Positions 35,343 through 45,199 are shown, counted from the first letter of the stretch. The stretch: DNA of 64,000 nucleotides from an uncultured Prevotella sp. (GCA_937898715.1 CALEKA010000006.1:4562-68561); one strand, 5' to 3'. Notes: generated by a model not told the origin, from the sequence alone. Numbers and translations: made by a program.

Positions 35343-36224
35343 TTACTTCACCACAATCACGAGGTAGCGGCTCACGCTCCAGAATGCCTGTGGATTGGTG
35401 ATGCGCAGGGTGTACTGTCCCTGAGCGTCCTTGTCGAGCGAGTAGGAGCCTGCAGGATGATTGGTCATCAGCTTGGCACTCTTCGAATAGAGCTTGATGG
35501 TCTTCGTCACGCGCAGGTCGATGCTGGTGAAGTAGTCCTTATTGAAGTCATTGCCCTTGAGCACGTCGTTGCGGCGAAGGATGCGTTGCTCCTTGAGCTC
35601 ACGCTTCGTGCCAAACACGTAGTAGGCAGTGTTGAGTTCCTTGTCCTGAGCCGCTACGGTGCGTGCTTTCTCCTCGTTCTTCTGCGTGAGATCGTTCACG
35701 CTGGAGTTGAGCGAGTTGATCTGTTCGCCCTGCTCGGCTATCTTGATGTCCTTCTCAGCGAGTTGTGCACGGAGGTCTTCTATCTCGCGGCTCTTTTCCT
35801 CAAGTTGCTTATTGAAGTTGCTCACCATCTCTTCGAGCTTTGCCTTGGTGCGCGCATCGCTCTGGTTGGAGGAGCGGAGCTGCTGCTGGAGGTTGGCTAT
35901 GAGTTCGCGGTTGAGCTTGAGCTTGTTTTGGATGAGCGCCATATTGTCGAGAATGCGCTGTTTGTTGCCACGTTCGCCCTGGCGGCTCTCCACATTGACC
36001 ACGCCCTCGGCTTCATTGATCTGGTCGAACCCATCCTGTATCTGCGAGAGGGTCTCGATCATGTCGCTCGACTCGTTTTGTGACTGAGCGAGAGCCTGGC
36101 GCAAGGAGTCGATGGTAGCCGTATTGGGATCGGCGGCTTCTTGTTCCTTTTCTTTCTTTGTACTGCACGAGGCTACAAACGCCAGGGTGCATACTGCCAT
36201 AAGCAGCGTAAGTAACTTTTTCAT
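35343..36224 (-). CDS. Coiled-coil lipoprotein
   Basis: 293 residues from the ATG at 36222-36224, which starts a proper signal sequence with lipobox VASC (Cys20); an in-frame ATG 81 bp upstream would hide it and is rejected. Residues ~40-185 are a long heptad-rich coiled coil (LRQALAQSQNESSDMIETLSQIQDGF; EEKSREIEDLRAQLAEKDIKI). The last ~95 residues form a beta-rich domain (FTSIDLRVTKTIKLYSKSAK). The layout resembles spacer proteins between outer membrane and peptidoglycan. Operon with the glycine-zipper lipoprotein downstream. Confidence 0.83.
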   Translation of the reverse strand: MKKLLTLLMAVCTLAFVASCSTKKEKEQEAADPNTATIDSLRQALAQSQNESSDMIETLSQIQDGFDQINEAEGVVNVESRQGERGNKQRILDNMALIQNKLKLNRELIANLQQQLRSSNQSDARTKAKLEEMVSNFNKQLEEKSREIEDLRAQLAEKDIKIAEQGEQINSLNSSVNDLTQKNEEKARTVAAQDKELNTAYYVFGTKRELKEQRILRRNDVLKGNDFNKDYFTSIDLRVTKTIKLYSKSAKLMTNHPAGSYSLDKDAQGQYTLRITNPQAFWSVSRYLVIVVK

Positions 36225-36321
36225 TGCGATGTGTTGATTTGCGGTTGATAATAGTGCCCTGCTTCGCTCCTCTGAGGAGTGTCGTTGAGGGCATGACGTG
36301 ACCATCCTCTATTATATTATA

Positions 36322-36483
36322 CGCGTTTGCGGAATTTGTAAACGGGTTGACAAGTTAACAGGTGAACAGGTAAGTTTGTCGAGTCTAACCATTCTTTTTT
36401 AAACGAAGCAAGTAGTCTAAGACCTATTTACTTGTCAACTCGTTAACCTGTTAACCCGTTAACCAAGAATCCCGCCAATGGGT
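36322..36483. repeat. GTTAAC-rich inverted repeat, long form
   Basis: Left arm (cgcgtttgcggaatttgtaa, acgggttgacaagttaacag) from 36322; right arm (ttaacctgttaacccgttaa, caagaatcccgccaatggg) ending at 36483. The left ~85 bp recur almost unchanged at 57625-57712. Confidence 0.85.
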
Positions 36484-36594
36484 ATATTATATAGGAATGG
36501 GCATCGTCGGTGTCAGATGGCAAATAGCCTATTCGCGTTTAGTCGTTTCTTGGTCTGTTAGGGGAATATTTCGTTTGCCCTTGTGCTGATTTTC

Positions 36595-36705
36595 ACTCCC
36601 TATGACAGCACGAAAATTAGTGGTGGGAGGAGGAAAAATTAGTCATGGGAAGAGAAAAAATTTCCCTACGATGCTGTAAAAATTAGTCATGGGAAGCGTT
36701 TTCCT
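36595..36705. repeat. aaaattagtcatgggaag repeats overlapping the rsmI 3' end
   Basis: Three imperfect units with aaattagt(c/g)(a/g)tggga; the last runs into rsmI and supplies its stop codon and last codons (36683-36700). Related to the 44-bp tandem array at 10216-10349. Confidence 0.75.
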
Positions 36706-37414
36706 TATCCTTCTGATAATCTTTACTGCGCTTCTTCTTGGTCTGTTCACACCCTTCTACTACGATGACGAACTCGCCACGTGGCTCATGCTCGGTGAAG
36801 TGGGCAAGCACCTCAGAGAGGGTGCCGCGCACGCTTTCTTCGTGCACCTTGGATATCTCGCGGCAGGCGGAGCAACGGCGGTCGGGACCGAAGGTTTCGC
36901 AAAACTGACCGAGCGTCTTGACCACTCGGTAGGGCGACTCGTAGAAGATCATCGTGCGGGGCTCTTCTGCCAAAGCAGCAAGGCGTGTGGCACGCCCCTT
37001 CTTCTGTGGCAGAAAGCCCTCGAAAGTGAACCTTTCGCAAGGAAGCCCCGACGCTACGAGAGCGGGCACAAAGGCCGTGGGGCCGGGCAAGCATTGCACT
37101 GTGACGCCACGAGCCACGCAAGCTCTCACGAGCATAAATCCTGGATCGGATATGCCGGGGGTGCCAGCATCGGAGATGAGTGCCATCACCTCGCCAGCTG
37201 CCATGCGGGCGGCAAAGGCTTCGGCGGTCTGGTGCTCGTTGAACTTGTGGTGAGACACGAGCTGATTCTTGATATCGAAGTGCTTCAAGAGGATGCCCGA
37301 GGTGCGGGTATCTTCTGCCAGTACGAGGTCGGCTTCCTTGAGTATCCGCAGTGCGCGGAGCGTGATATCTTCGAGATTGCCGACGGGTGTCGGCACCAAA
37401 TACAGTGTTCCCAT
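36683..37414 (-). CDS. rsmI: 16S rRNA (cytidine1402-2'-O)-methyltransferase
   Basis: 243 residues, tetrapyrrole-methylase fold. Conserved blocks: LYLVPTPVGNLEDITLRAL, LAEDTRTSG, HKFNEHQ, SDAGTPGISDPGF, FEGFLPQKKGRA and EPRTMIFYESPYR. Methylates the ribose of C1402 in 16S rRNA using SAM. The C-terminal EQTKKKRSKDYQKDKENASHD is a Lys-rich tail, whose final codons lie in a local repeat. The -7 promoter element ends 4 bp before the ATG (see 37419-37449), so the mRNA would be leaderless or nearly so. Confidence 0.95.
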   Translation of the reverse strand: MGTLYLVPTPVGNLEDITLRALRILKEADLVLAEDTRTSGILLKHFDIKNQLVSHHKFNEHQTAEAFAARMAAGEVMALISDAGTPGISDPGFMLVRACVARGVTVQCLPGPTAFVPALVASGLPCERFTFEGFLPQKKGRATRLAALAEEPRTMIFYESPYRVVKTLGQFCETFGPDRRCSACREISKVHEESVRGTLSEVLAHFTEHEPRGEFVIVVEGCEQTKKKRSKDYQKDKENASHD

Positions 37415-37418
37415 GGTG

Positions 37419-37449
37419 CAAATATAGAGCTATTTTGCGGGCGAACAAA
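37419..37449 (-). promoter_or_regulatory. Promoter for rsmI, adjoining the start codon
   Basis: Minus strand TTTG (37446-37449), 19 bp, TATATTTG (37419-37426). The ATG begins at 37414. Confidence 0.75.
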
Positions 37450-37633
37450 CAAAAAACGTGGCTTTTCCGATTTTTTTAGGTAGGAATAGAATTTTTTTCG
37501 TACCCATTCTGTGGCTTTGCTTTCCATAAAAAAGAGTTTCCTGACTATGCATATTATTAAGCTATGCCTATGAATATATACATTTCGTAAAAGGATTTGA
37601 TGCCAGAATTAACACTATTAACATTCTTTATTA

Positions 37634-37672
37634 CCCCCCCCGATTATATTTAAGCAAAAATATATACATTTG
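37634..37672 (+). promoter_or_regulatory. C8 run and -7 element upstream of the 637-aa secreted protein
   Basis: Eight C (37634-37641) are followed after 23 bp by TACATTTG (37665-37672). No TTTG is present at -33; the C run ends at about that position. Leader to ATG 37764 is about 85 nt. Confidence 0.6.
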
Positions 37673-37763
37673 CGGCCCAGAAAGAACTACGATGCATGCT
37701 TATGCAAACGCGAGGTGAACACATAGACATAACTATCTAATATTACCATAAATAATAACGCTA

Positions 37764-39677
37764 ATGAAAAAGACATTTACGCTTTTGACCATGCTGTTGG
37801 CATCCTTTGCCACAGCAGGAGCACAGACGCAGTATCAGTACTATGCTACTACTGCTACTCCGTATGCCAACCTCGAGTCGGGCAAATCGTACGCCATCCT
37901 TGTGGCTGCCGACAAGAACTGTGACGGAACAGACTATTCCACCGCAAAATTTCTCTCTGGTAGTGGTACAAGCCAAGCACAAGCTGATGCCTCCACTTCG
38001 ACCAACGATCTGCGAGGCAAAGCCGTTGCTACCAACTACACTTGGGTGGTGACCGTCAACACGGATCAAAGCATCACGCTGCAAGTGAGCGGTGGTAACT
38101 ACATCCCCGCAGCTCCGAGCAACGGACATAATGGTGGACAGCTGAGCACCACTGCAGGTCAGCTCACCCGCGTGGCAGTGCCCGCCAAGGCCGACGATGC
38201 TACCTGGTGTCAGCTCAAGTCGGCTGGCACTTTCAATACCAACCAAGTGGCTTTCCTCACACTGGGCGGCTCGAAAGGAAGCACCAACCGCATGGAGTAT
38301 TGGACCTACAGCGAAACTGCTACAAGCGGCGAAATCGCTAAATTCCAATTCTACGAAGTAATGACTACGGAGACTGCTTACGACGTGACCTACAACTATA
38401 CCATCAACGGCACACAAGTAGGCACATATACCACGAAAGCAGCCGCAGGTGCAGCCTACCCCACTCCAGGCAATCTGCCCAACTTCGTGACTGCTGCAAC
38501 TCCCGAAGGTACCGTGACAGAAGCTACTACGAAGACTATCGAAGTAGACCTCAGCAGCTACCCCTTCCCCTTCTCACTCACAGAGAGCGAAACTCCGCAT
38601 TGGGGCTACCTGACAGGCAACATCTCTACTCGCGACCGCAAGATCTACACCAATAGCACGAGCACTATCGTGCGCGCAGCAGGCAACGGCGCTTATCAGA
38701 ACACGACGCTCAACGGTGTGGCAGACGACCTCTGGCGCATGGTGGGCAATCCCTTCACGGGCTTCAAGGTGATGAACAAGTCGGGCAAGTGCTTCGTAAA
38801 GCAGAGCGCCAACAATGGTGCTACTTACGCCACTCCCTCAAGCACCGAGAGCGACAACCTCTGGAAGGTGTATGGTGGCGATATCATCAGTGCCGATGGT
38901 AGCATCACCGATGCCAACAAGGCTGAGCTGAAGGCGAAAACATTCATACTCTGCCATGCCAACGCAACCCTGCAGAACGGCAACGTGCTTGACAATGGCG
39001 GTGTAAGCGGATTGAACATCGGCACATGGAATATGAAGTCGAACGGCGCTTGCTTCCTCTTCCTCGAGCCCGAATTCACCGTCGATCTCAACACCACCGA
39101 CGGCCTCGTAGCCTCATTCGCTACCCTCGCCCTTCCCTTCGACTTCGCCGTAGCAAGCAGCAACACTACGGATGCTAAGCTCTACACTGGCGCATACAAT
39201 GCCGACAACGCTACACTCGATATGACTGACGTCAGCACGAAGGTGATCCCCGCCAACTCAGGCATCCTCATCAAGAGCGACAGCAAGGCTGCCAACATCG
39301 TGCTCACCGCCAATGCCAAAGCTACTGAGACTTCGCTCTCTGGCAACCAGCTCGTGGGCACTACAAGCGAGATCGCATTCGCCGACCTCACCGACAAACT
39401 CGTGTTTGGCGTAACGACCGACAACTTCGTGGGCTTCTACACCGCCAGCGGCACAGCTGCACTTCCTGCCAACCGTGCTTACTTGGCTAAGAGCATCCTC
39501 AGCGGAACAAACGCTGTAGCACTGAACTTCGACGCTACCACTACTGCCATCAACCACGCTACCATCGCTACTGAAAATGGTAACGCTCCTATCTACGACT
39601 TGAGCGGACGCCGCGTGATGCGTGCCGTGAAGGGTGGCCTCTACATCCAGAATGGCAAGAAGTACATTGCTCGCTGA
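37764..39677 (+). CDS. Large secreted protein with YDLSGRR C-terminal tail
   Basis: 637 residues, signal peptide MKKTFTLLTMLLASFATAGA. The body is beta-rich and Thr/Asn-rich, with no domain I can name; residues ~25-140 (NLESGKSYAILVAADKNC; WVVTVNTDQSITLQVSGGNY) resemble trefoil/ricin-like modules that report on carbohydrate binding, by eye only. Residues ~420-590 look like a beta-sandwich repeat often found before the tail. It ends IYDLSGRRVMRAVKGGLYIQ..., the short tail shared with the GH27 (45676) and GH36-like (51485) proteins. Probably surface or secreted. A small exported-like peptide gene follows at 39724. Confidence 0.78.
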   Translation: MKKTFTLLTMLLASFATAGAQTQYQYYATTATPYANLESGKSYAILVAADKNCDGTDYSTAKFLSGSGTSQAQADASTSTNDLRGKAVATNYTWVVTVNTDQSITLQVSGGNYIPAAPSNGHNGGQLSTTAGQLTRVAVPAKADDATWCQLKSAGTFNTNQVAFLTLGGSKGSTNRMEYWTYSETATSGEIAKFQFYEVMTTETAYDVTYNYTINGTQVGTYTTKAAAGAAYPTPGNLPNFVTAATPEGTVTEATTKTIEVDLSSYPFPFSLTESETPHWGYLTGNISTRDRKIYTNSTSTIVRAAGNGAYQNTTLNGVADDLWRMVGNPFTGFKVMNKSGKCFVKQSANNGATYATPSSTESDNLWKVYGGDIISADGSITDANKAELKAKTFILCHANATLQNGNVLDNGGVSGLNIGTWNMKSNGACFLFLEPEFTVDLNTTDGLVASFATLALPFDFAVASSNTTDAKLYTGAYNADNATLDMTDVSTKVIPANSGILIKSDSKAANIVLTANAKATETSLSGNQLVGTTSEIAFADLTDKLVFGVTTDNFVGFYTASGTAALPANRAYLAKSILSGTNAVALNFDATTTAINHATIATENGNAPIYDLSGRRVMRAVKGGLYIQNGKKYIAR

Positions 39678-39723
39678 TACACTTTCTCTATTATCAACTC
39701 ATTCTAACTCAACACTCAAGATT

Positions 39724-39906
39724 ATGAAGAAACAATATATTCAGCCCTATTCATGCAAAGTAAGCCTCTTCACCGAAGATGCCCTGCTGAGCATTAGCGG
39801 AGGCAAAGGCATCGGAGTAGGCGAAGACAAGAATACTGACGTTCGCTGGAGCCAGAAGGCAGATTGGAGCGAACAAGGCGATGCGTGGGACGACGTGGAT
39901 GAATAA
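39724..39906 (+). CDS. 60-aa small protein with Gly-Gly motif
   Basis: From the ATG at 39724: MKKQYIQPYSCKVSLFTEDA, then LLSISGGKGIGVGEDKN and an acidic Trp-containing end. Small proteins beginning MKKxYIQP and with LL-x-x-S/G-G in the middle are common in Prevotella-like genomes next to secreted proteins; function unknown to me. The Ser-Gly-Gly pattern resembles a double-glycine leader cleavage site, which would release an ~33-residue acidic peptide, but no C39 peptidase exporter lies in the window. It sits 44 bp after the 637-aa protein and just before a strong terminator. Confidence 0.65.
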   Translation: MKKQYIQPYSCKVSLFTEDALLSISGGKGIGVGEDKNTDVRWSQKADWSEQGDAWDDVDE

Positions 39907-39942
39907 TCCCCCCGTAGTCCCCTGCTGACGCACACACACTTT

Positions 39943-39996
39943 AGCCCCTCACGTTCACATTCTCTCAAGAGATAGGAACGAGAGGGGCTTTTTTTA
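39943..39996 (+). terminator. Intrinsic terminator after the 37.7-39.9 kb unit
   Basis: agcccctcacgttc (39943-39956) pairs with gaacgagaggggct (39976-39989) and is followed by seven T. Confidence 0.9.
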
Positions 39997-40071
39997 GGAT
40001 GATAATGGGGCTTTTTAGAAAGAGAAAAGGGCTTTTTAGAAAGAGAAAGGTGCGTATCACGCTAAAAAGCG

Positions 40072-40260
40072 TAACTTTGCAAGTGAACAACACATTCAGA
40101 ATCACAACGAACTACTCGGAATCCACCAGTTCTGTGGGCGACGCGTCTCGCGTCGGCGCGGCCTGCGAGCAAGATTTCTGCTTCTCGCACATCAGCAAGC
40201 AAGCATCTTGCCCGCTATTGCTGCCGACGCGAGACGCGTCGCCCACAGAACTGATGGAAG
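40072..40260 (+). promoter_or_regulatory. -7 element and REP-A pair in the leader of the AI-2E-family gene
   Basis: TAACTTTG (40072-40079) precedes a REP-A inverted pair (40126-40160 and 40220-40254). If transcribed from there, the mRNA for 40294-41586 would carry the full hairpin in its 5' leader. Upstream, ggggctttttagaaagagaaa is duplicated at about 40005 and 40028. Confidence 0.5.
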
Positions 40261-40293
40261 AATAAACATTCATTTCATATAGCACGCATTCAT

Positions 40294-41586
40294 ATGTCTA
40301 CCACCGAAACTCCTCCTCGCCCCTTCAAGGTGGGCGGCCGCAATACGATCACTTTCGATCGATTCATACGCGGCGTTATCGCACTGCTTATCATCGCATT
40401 GATTGGCACAGCGCTCTACTACTTGAGCGGGGTGCTCATCCCCTTCTTCGTGGCGTGGGTAGTGGCTTACCTGCTCTACCCCATGGTGCGCTTTCTGCAA
40501 GTAAAGTGCCGACTCCGAAATAGGCTGCTCTGCATCATCATCACCATACTGCTCACGTGTGGCGTGCTGGCGGGCTTTTTCTACTTAGTGGTGCCGCCCA
40601 TGATAGCAGAGATGGGACACCTCAAGGACGTGGCGCTCCAATATATCCAAAAGGGTGCTCACAATCCTGCCATACCGGAGCCTATTCAGGCGTATCTGCA
40701 TAAGCACATCAACGAGTATCAGGTGGCGCAATTCTTGCAGCAAGACGACGTGGTAGAGGCCATCCGCAACACGCTGCCCAAGGTGTGGAGCGTACTGCTG
40801 AGCACGGCGGGCATCATTGTCAACATCGTAGCTTCGCTCATTGCCCTACTCTACCTCCTCTTTATCCTTACGGACTATGAGAAGTATGCCAATGGGTGGA
40901 TCCACTTTGTGCCACGCAGCAAGCGAGCCTTTGCTTCGCAACTGGTGGCAGACATTGAGCACGGCATGGCGGGCTACTTCCGCGGACAGGCGCTCGTGGC
41001 GCTGAGCAACTGTGTGATGTTCTCCATAGGCTTCTTGATTATCGGGTTCCCCATGCCCATCGGGTTGGGATGCCTCATCGGCGTGATTAGCTTCGTGCCC
41101 TACTTACAGGTGGTGGGCTTCGTACCAGCTGCTCTGCTGGCCTTGCTCAAATCGGCCGAGACGGGCGAAAACTTCTGGTGGCTACTCTGCTTGGTGCTCA
41201 TCGTCTACCTCGTGGTACAGGTGCTGCAGGACACGATTTTCACCCCGCGCATCATGGGCAAGATCATGGGACTCCCGCCTGCCATCATCCTGCTTTCGCT
41301 CTCCGTGTGGGGATATGCACTGGGCATTATCGGACTGATACTGGCGCTCCCCGTCACGACGCTTGCCATCTCTTATTATAAGCGATACGTGGTGGGCGAG
41401 GGCGCCGCGGATAGTTCCTCCTCAGGGAGCCCCATCAGCGACCATCTCGACGATGAAGACATCGAGACGGAACGCCGTGCGGGCGTCTACTTGGACGATC
41501 CGAAGGATAGTGATGCCCCTTCTGCACATGGTAAGCCTCATAATGCAGAGGCTAAGGAGGAGCATTCTCCAACTGAACAACTCTGA
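40294..41586 (+). CDS. AI-2E family transporter (PerM/TqsA-like)
   Basis: 430 residues. N-terminal pair of membrane helices (FIRGVIALLIIALIGTALYYL; VLIPFFVAWVVAYLLYPM), a third near 75-100, a soluble amphipathic stretch, then a cluster of five helices with the conserved GYFRGQALVALSNCVMFSIG, GLGCLIGVISFVPYLQ and QVLQDTIFTPRIMGKIMGLP. Ends in an acidic Ser-rich cytoplasmic tail of ~60 residues. Family members export small molecules or Na+/H+; the substrate in Bacteroidota is unknown. Followed after 52 bp by the GH36-like gene. Confidence 0.9.
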   Translation: MSTTETPPRPFKVGGRNTITFDRFIRGVIALLIIALIGTALYYLSGVLIPFFVAWVVAYLLYPMVRFLQVKCRLRNRLLCIIITILLTCGVLAGFFYLVVPPMIAEMGHLKDVALQYIQKGAHNPAIPEPIQAYLHKHINEYQVAQFLQQDDVVEAIRNTLPKVWSVLLSTAGIIVNIVASLIALLYLLFILTDYEKYANGWIHFVPRSKRAFASQLVADIEHGMAGYFRGQALVALSNCVMFSIGFLIIGFPMPIGLGCLIGVISFVPYLQVVGFVPAALLALLKSAETGENFWWLLCLVLIVYLVVQVLQDTIFTPRIMGKIMGLPPAIILLSLSVWGYALGIIGLILALPVTTLAISYYKRYVVGEGAADSSSSGSPISDHLDDEDIETERRAGVYLDDPKDSDAPSAHGKPHNAEAKEEHSPTEQL

Positions 41587-41638
41587 TTTTCAAAATAGGT
41601 TATATATATTATATATAGACTCTAATCCGATACACGTA

Positions 41639-44600
41639 ATGAACCATTCTTATAAATTCATACTGCCGGCACTGATGGCAGCAAGTGCTGCGCTTGCCCA
41701 AGCACAGGTGAGCGTGAGCCGCGACGGGAGTGTCGTAACGATTGGCAACCAATACTTGTCGCGCACATTTAGCATTGCAGATGGGCATCTGCGCCCCGGA
41801 CAATTGGTCAATAAGCGCGCAGAGCAAATCATCTTCACCCCCAGCGCGGGCAGCGAAGAGTTTACGATCAATCCACAGACAAGGCAGCACAAGAGTCTTG
41901 ACCGCAGCAAGTGGCGGGCAGAAGCCGACTCCTGGTGTGACGAATCGGCCACTGTGGGCGATCCGCAGCTTGCTATCGATGGTGACAATGGCACAATGTG
42001 GCACACGTGGTATGCCACTCCCACGGGTGGTGGCCACAAGAGTGAGAGCAATGCTCTGCCCCACAGCCTCATCATCTCGCTGGGCAAGAAGAGCACCTTC
42101 CGTGCATTTGGCTATCTGCCAAGAGGCGGTGCTTATGGCGCACTGTCGAACGGCAACGTGAAGGGATATGAACTGTATATCTCCAACGATAAGAAGAAAT
42201 GGACGCTTGCCAAGAAAGGCGAAATGAACTACACTGGCGTGCAGACCGTGTGGGTATCGCTCGGTAAGGCTTACACCGCCAAGTACGTGAAGTTTGTAGA
42301 GACCTCGTCGACCAACGGCGGTAGCTTTGGCGCCTGCGCAGAGTTCTATCTGACCGACGAAGAGGTGAAGGCTTCTACCGCTCCCGCCACGGGACTGAAA
42401 GCTTCGAGCATGAAGCTCAACGACGTGCGCGTGGAACAGATCGAGGGTGGCAAGCGAGTAGTGTTCGACCTCGCCCCAACTGCTTACACGAATCCTACCG
42501 ACGGTGTGACCTCTACCTGGGACGTCGACATGGTGGTGGAGATGAAGGACAACGACCACTTCATGCGCAAATACCTGCTCATCAAGGCTGCCGATGCGGC
42601 TACGCGCACCCTGCCCATCGACTACATTGAGATGGAAAATCTCGGCACGCAGCAGGTGGCAGACGTCAATAAGTGGACGCGGCAACAGGCTGCTGGCGGC
42701 GAAGGCGGCATGTCGGCCTATACCATCACGCTGGGGCAGCCGGTCTACATCGACGGACTGTTCTTCGGTTCGGAATTTCCACAAGCGGAGAATGAGATCG
42801 ATGCCAATGGCATGTACCACACGCGCTACTACAGCGGCAAGTCGCTCAAGACGCTCGACCTCAACGAGCACCGACTCAATGCCGATGGACAGTTCCAGAC
42901 GTGGCCCAACGTGATAGGCGCCACACGCTCTGCCACCGACAAGAACGTGATTCGCACGGATTTCTTCCAATACATCAACAGCATAGCACGCCCCATCAAG
43001 CCGCGCCTGCAGTACAACTCTTGGTACGACTGGATGATGAACATCACTGAGGATCGCATCAACTCTTCCTTCCGCGAGATGGAACGTGGATTCTCGCAGT
43101 ACGGACTCCGCCCGATGGACTCTTACGTGGTGGACGACGGATGGAACAACTACAGCCAGGTGGGCACGCCCGAATCGGGCGATACGCCCAATAAGTCGGG
43201 CTTCTGGGAATTCAATTCTAAGTTTCCCACAGGCCTAAAAGGGGCAAGTGACATTGCCCACCGCTACGGTTCGGGATTCGGCATTTGGCTCGGTCCGCGT
43301 GGCGGCTACAACTTCAATCAGCAGTGGGGCAAACTGCTCGAAAAGAATGGCTACGGCACTTACAGCACAACGACCTACGACGCCGTGACGGGCGACTCCG
43401 TCTACGTAGACAAACTGCGCGACTTCTTCATCACGCAGCAGCGCAACTATGGCGTGAACTACTGGAAGCTCGACGGCTTTGCCACCCAGCAGCCGCAGGC
43501 CTCCACCAACGGCCGATACATCACAGGCGGCAAGAACGGCAACTACTACTTCACGGAGCACTGGGAACGCTGGTACCGTTCGCTCTCGGCAATGTATGCC
43601 GACGCCAATAGCCGAGGAGAGGACCTGTGGATCAACCTCACCTGCTACGTCAATCCCTCGCCCTGGATCCTGCAGTGGAGCAACTCCGTGTGGATTCAGA
43701 ACTCACGCGATATGTGGCATGCCGTGGTCGACGGACGCGAGCGTGAGATGGACCAACAGCTCTCTTACCGCGACGACCGCTACTACGTGTTTATCAACAA
43801 GCAGCAACTGCAATTCCCGCAAGCTCACATCTTCAATCACGACCCCGTGTATGGCAAGACAGGCGGCGTAGAGCCTAATGCCATGACCGACGCAGAGTTT
43901 CGTGCCTATCTCTACATGATGGCCACGCGTGGCACGGCCTTCTGGGAGATGCTCTATAGTTACAACCTCATGAACGAGGGCAACAAGTGGATGATCAATG
44001 CCGAGGCTATGAACTTCATCGATCAGCACTACCAGACGCTGCGCAACTCTATCTACTTCGGCGATTCTCCCTTGGAGGGCAAGGTCTACGGCTATTCGTG
44101 CTGGAGAAAGGATGCTCCGTCGGGCAAGGCAGAAGGCATTGTCTCCTTCCGCAACCCCTCGAACAAGGAACAGACTTACACCTTCAAGCTCGACAAGACC
44201 GTGGGTGTGCCCGAGACGGCTGACAAGCTGAGCACAAACCTGCTGATGGAGTATACCGGCAATCCCGAGCAGGTCACTGCCGAAGCCAGCAACTATGCCG
44301 ACATCTGCACCACGCCTCTGCTCAGCTATGGTTCTACACTCACCTTGACACTCAAGCCGGGCGAGATCAAACTCCTCCATTTCGCTACGAAAGACGCCAC
44401 TGCCGCTACGCCCCTTACCGCTCGCAGCACACAGCAGGGAGAAGTGACGCTTACGCTCGACAAGCCCGTAGTGGCGAAGGCTGCCGACTTCGAACTCCTC
44501 TCCAACGGCCGACGCGTAGCCCGCGCCACAGCCGTCAGCACAGATGCCGACTACCGCACACTCCATCTCACCTTCGGCAAGCAACTGACCGACTCGAAGC

Positions 44601-45199
44601 TCTACTCCGTTCGCATCAACGGCCTTACCGATTGGCAGAAGAATGTGACCCGCGCCACATCGCCCGCATTCTACTTCGCTCCCGACAGCATTCTGGTAAA
44701 ACTCGAAAAGCCCGTAACGCTTCAAGAGCAAGTGCGCTTAGGCTCTGACAAATCCTTCCAAGGCACGGGCGACTTCACGCTCGACTTCACGCTCTCGACC
44801 TCCGAGTCCAATGCGATCATAGCCGACCAAGCCTCAGCCTACAGCGTATCTCTGGAGCAAGGCAAGGTATGCTTCAAGGTGGGCAGCGCGCTCTCATTCA
44901 CATCGCCGCGCACTGTCAACGACGCCCTGCCCCACCGCATCGTTTGCCTCCGTGAGCGCAACGGCATGATCAAGATCTACATCGACGGAGGACTGCAAGG
45001 CACAGCCTTCAACAAGCAAAGCGCCTCTGCTTCAGAGTCCAGCGCCTCTGCTTCTAAGCCGAGCTCTGCCAAATTTCCCATCCAGCCCAACGAGAGTCTG
45101 CCCGCCGCCCCCATCCTCTTAGGCCAAAGCGGCAAGACATTCTCTCTCTCAGCATTCACCCTACGCGAAGGCGCCCTCCCCTTCAACGCCACGAAGTAA
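41639..45199 (+). CDS. Secreted GH36-like glycoside hydrolase with F5/8C and LamG-like domains
   Basis: 1186 residues from the ATG at 41639, whose signal peptide (FILPALMAASAALAQAQ) fixes the start; the open frame extends upstream over the preceding gene. Layout: N-terminal beta-sandwich interrupted by an F5/8 type C-like lectin domain (~95-240), clan GH-D-type TIM barrel from ~455 (YNSWYDWMMNITED; VVDDGWNNY 498-505; GVNYWKLDGF with probable nucleophile Asp612), a C-terminal beta domain and a LamG-like module (~1020-1130). Activity probably on alpha-galactosyl or alpha-GalNAc glycans, but these long Bacteroidales members have no activity I can assign. It lacks the YDLSGRR tail of its neighbours. 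Terminator at 45235. Confidence 0.85.
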   Translation: MNHSYKFILPALMAASAALAQAQVSVSRDGSVVTIGNQYLSRTFSIADGHLRPGQLVNKRAEQIIFTPSAGSEEFTINPQTRQHKSLDRSKWRAEADSWCDESATVGDPQLAIDGDNGTMWHTWYATPTGGGHKSESNALPHSLIISLGKKSTFRAFGYLPRGGAYGALSNGNVKGYELYISNDKKKWTLAKKGEMNYTGVQTVWVSLGKAYTAKYVKFVETSSTNGGSFGACAEFYLTDEEVKASTAPATGLKASSMKLNDVRVEQIEGGKRVVFDLAPTAYTNPTDGVTSTWDVDMVVEMKDNDHFMRKYLLIKAADAATRTLPIDYIEMENLGTQQVADVNKWTRQQAAGGEGGMSAYTITLGQPVYIDGLFFGSEFPQAENEIDANGMYHTRYYSGKSLKTLDLNEHRLNADGQFQTWPNVIGATRSATDKNVIRTDFFQYINSIARPIKPRLQYNSWYDWMMNITEDRINSSFREMERGFSQYGLRPMDSYVVDDGWNNYSQVGTPESGDTPNKSGFWEFNSKFPTGLKGASDIAHRYGSGFGIWLGPRGGYNFNQQWGKLLEKNGYGTYSTTTYDAVTGDSVYVDKLRDFFITQQRNYGVNYWKLDGFATQQPQASTNGRYITGGKNGNYYFTEHWERWYRSLSAMYADANSRGEDLWINLTCYVNPSPWILQWSNSVWIQNSRDMWHAVVDGREREMDQQLSYRDDRYYVFINKQQLQFPQAHIFNHDPVYGKTGGVEPNAMTDAEFRAYLYMMATRGTAFWEMLYSYNLMNEGNKWMINAEAMNFIDQHYQTLRNSIYFGDSPLEGKVYGYSCWRKDAPSGKAEGIVSFRNPSNKEQTYTFKLDKTVGVPETADKLSTNLLMEYTGNPEQVTAEASNYADICTTPLLSYGSTLTLTLKPGEIKLLHFATKDATAATPLTARSTQQGEVTLTLDKPVVAKAADFELLSNGRRVARATAVSTDADYRTLHLTFGKQLTDSKLYSVRINGLTDWQKNVTRATSPAFYFAPDSILVKLEKPVTLQEQVRLGSDKSFQGTGDFTLDFTLSTSESNAIIADQASAYSVSLEQGKVCFKVGSALSFTSPRTVNDALPHRIVCLRERNGMIKIYIDGGLQGTAFNKQSASASESSASASKPSSAKFPIQPNESLPAAPILLGQSGKTFSLSAFTLREGALPFNATK

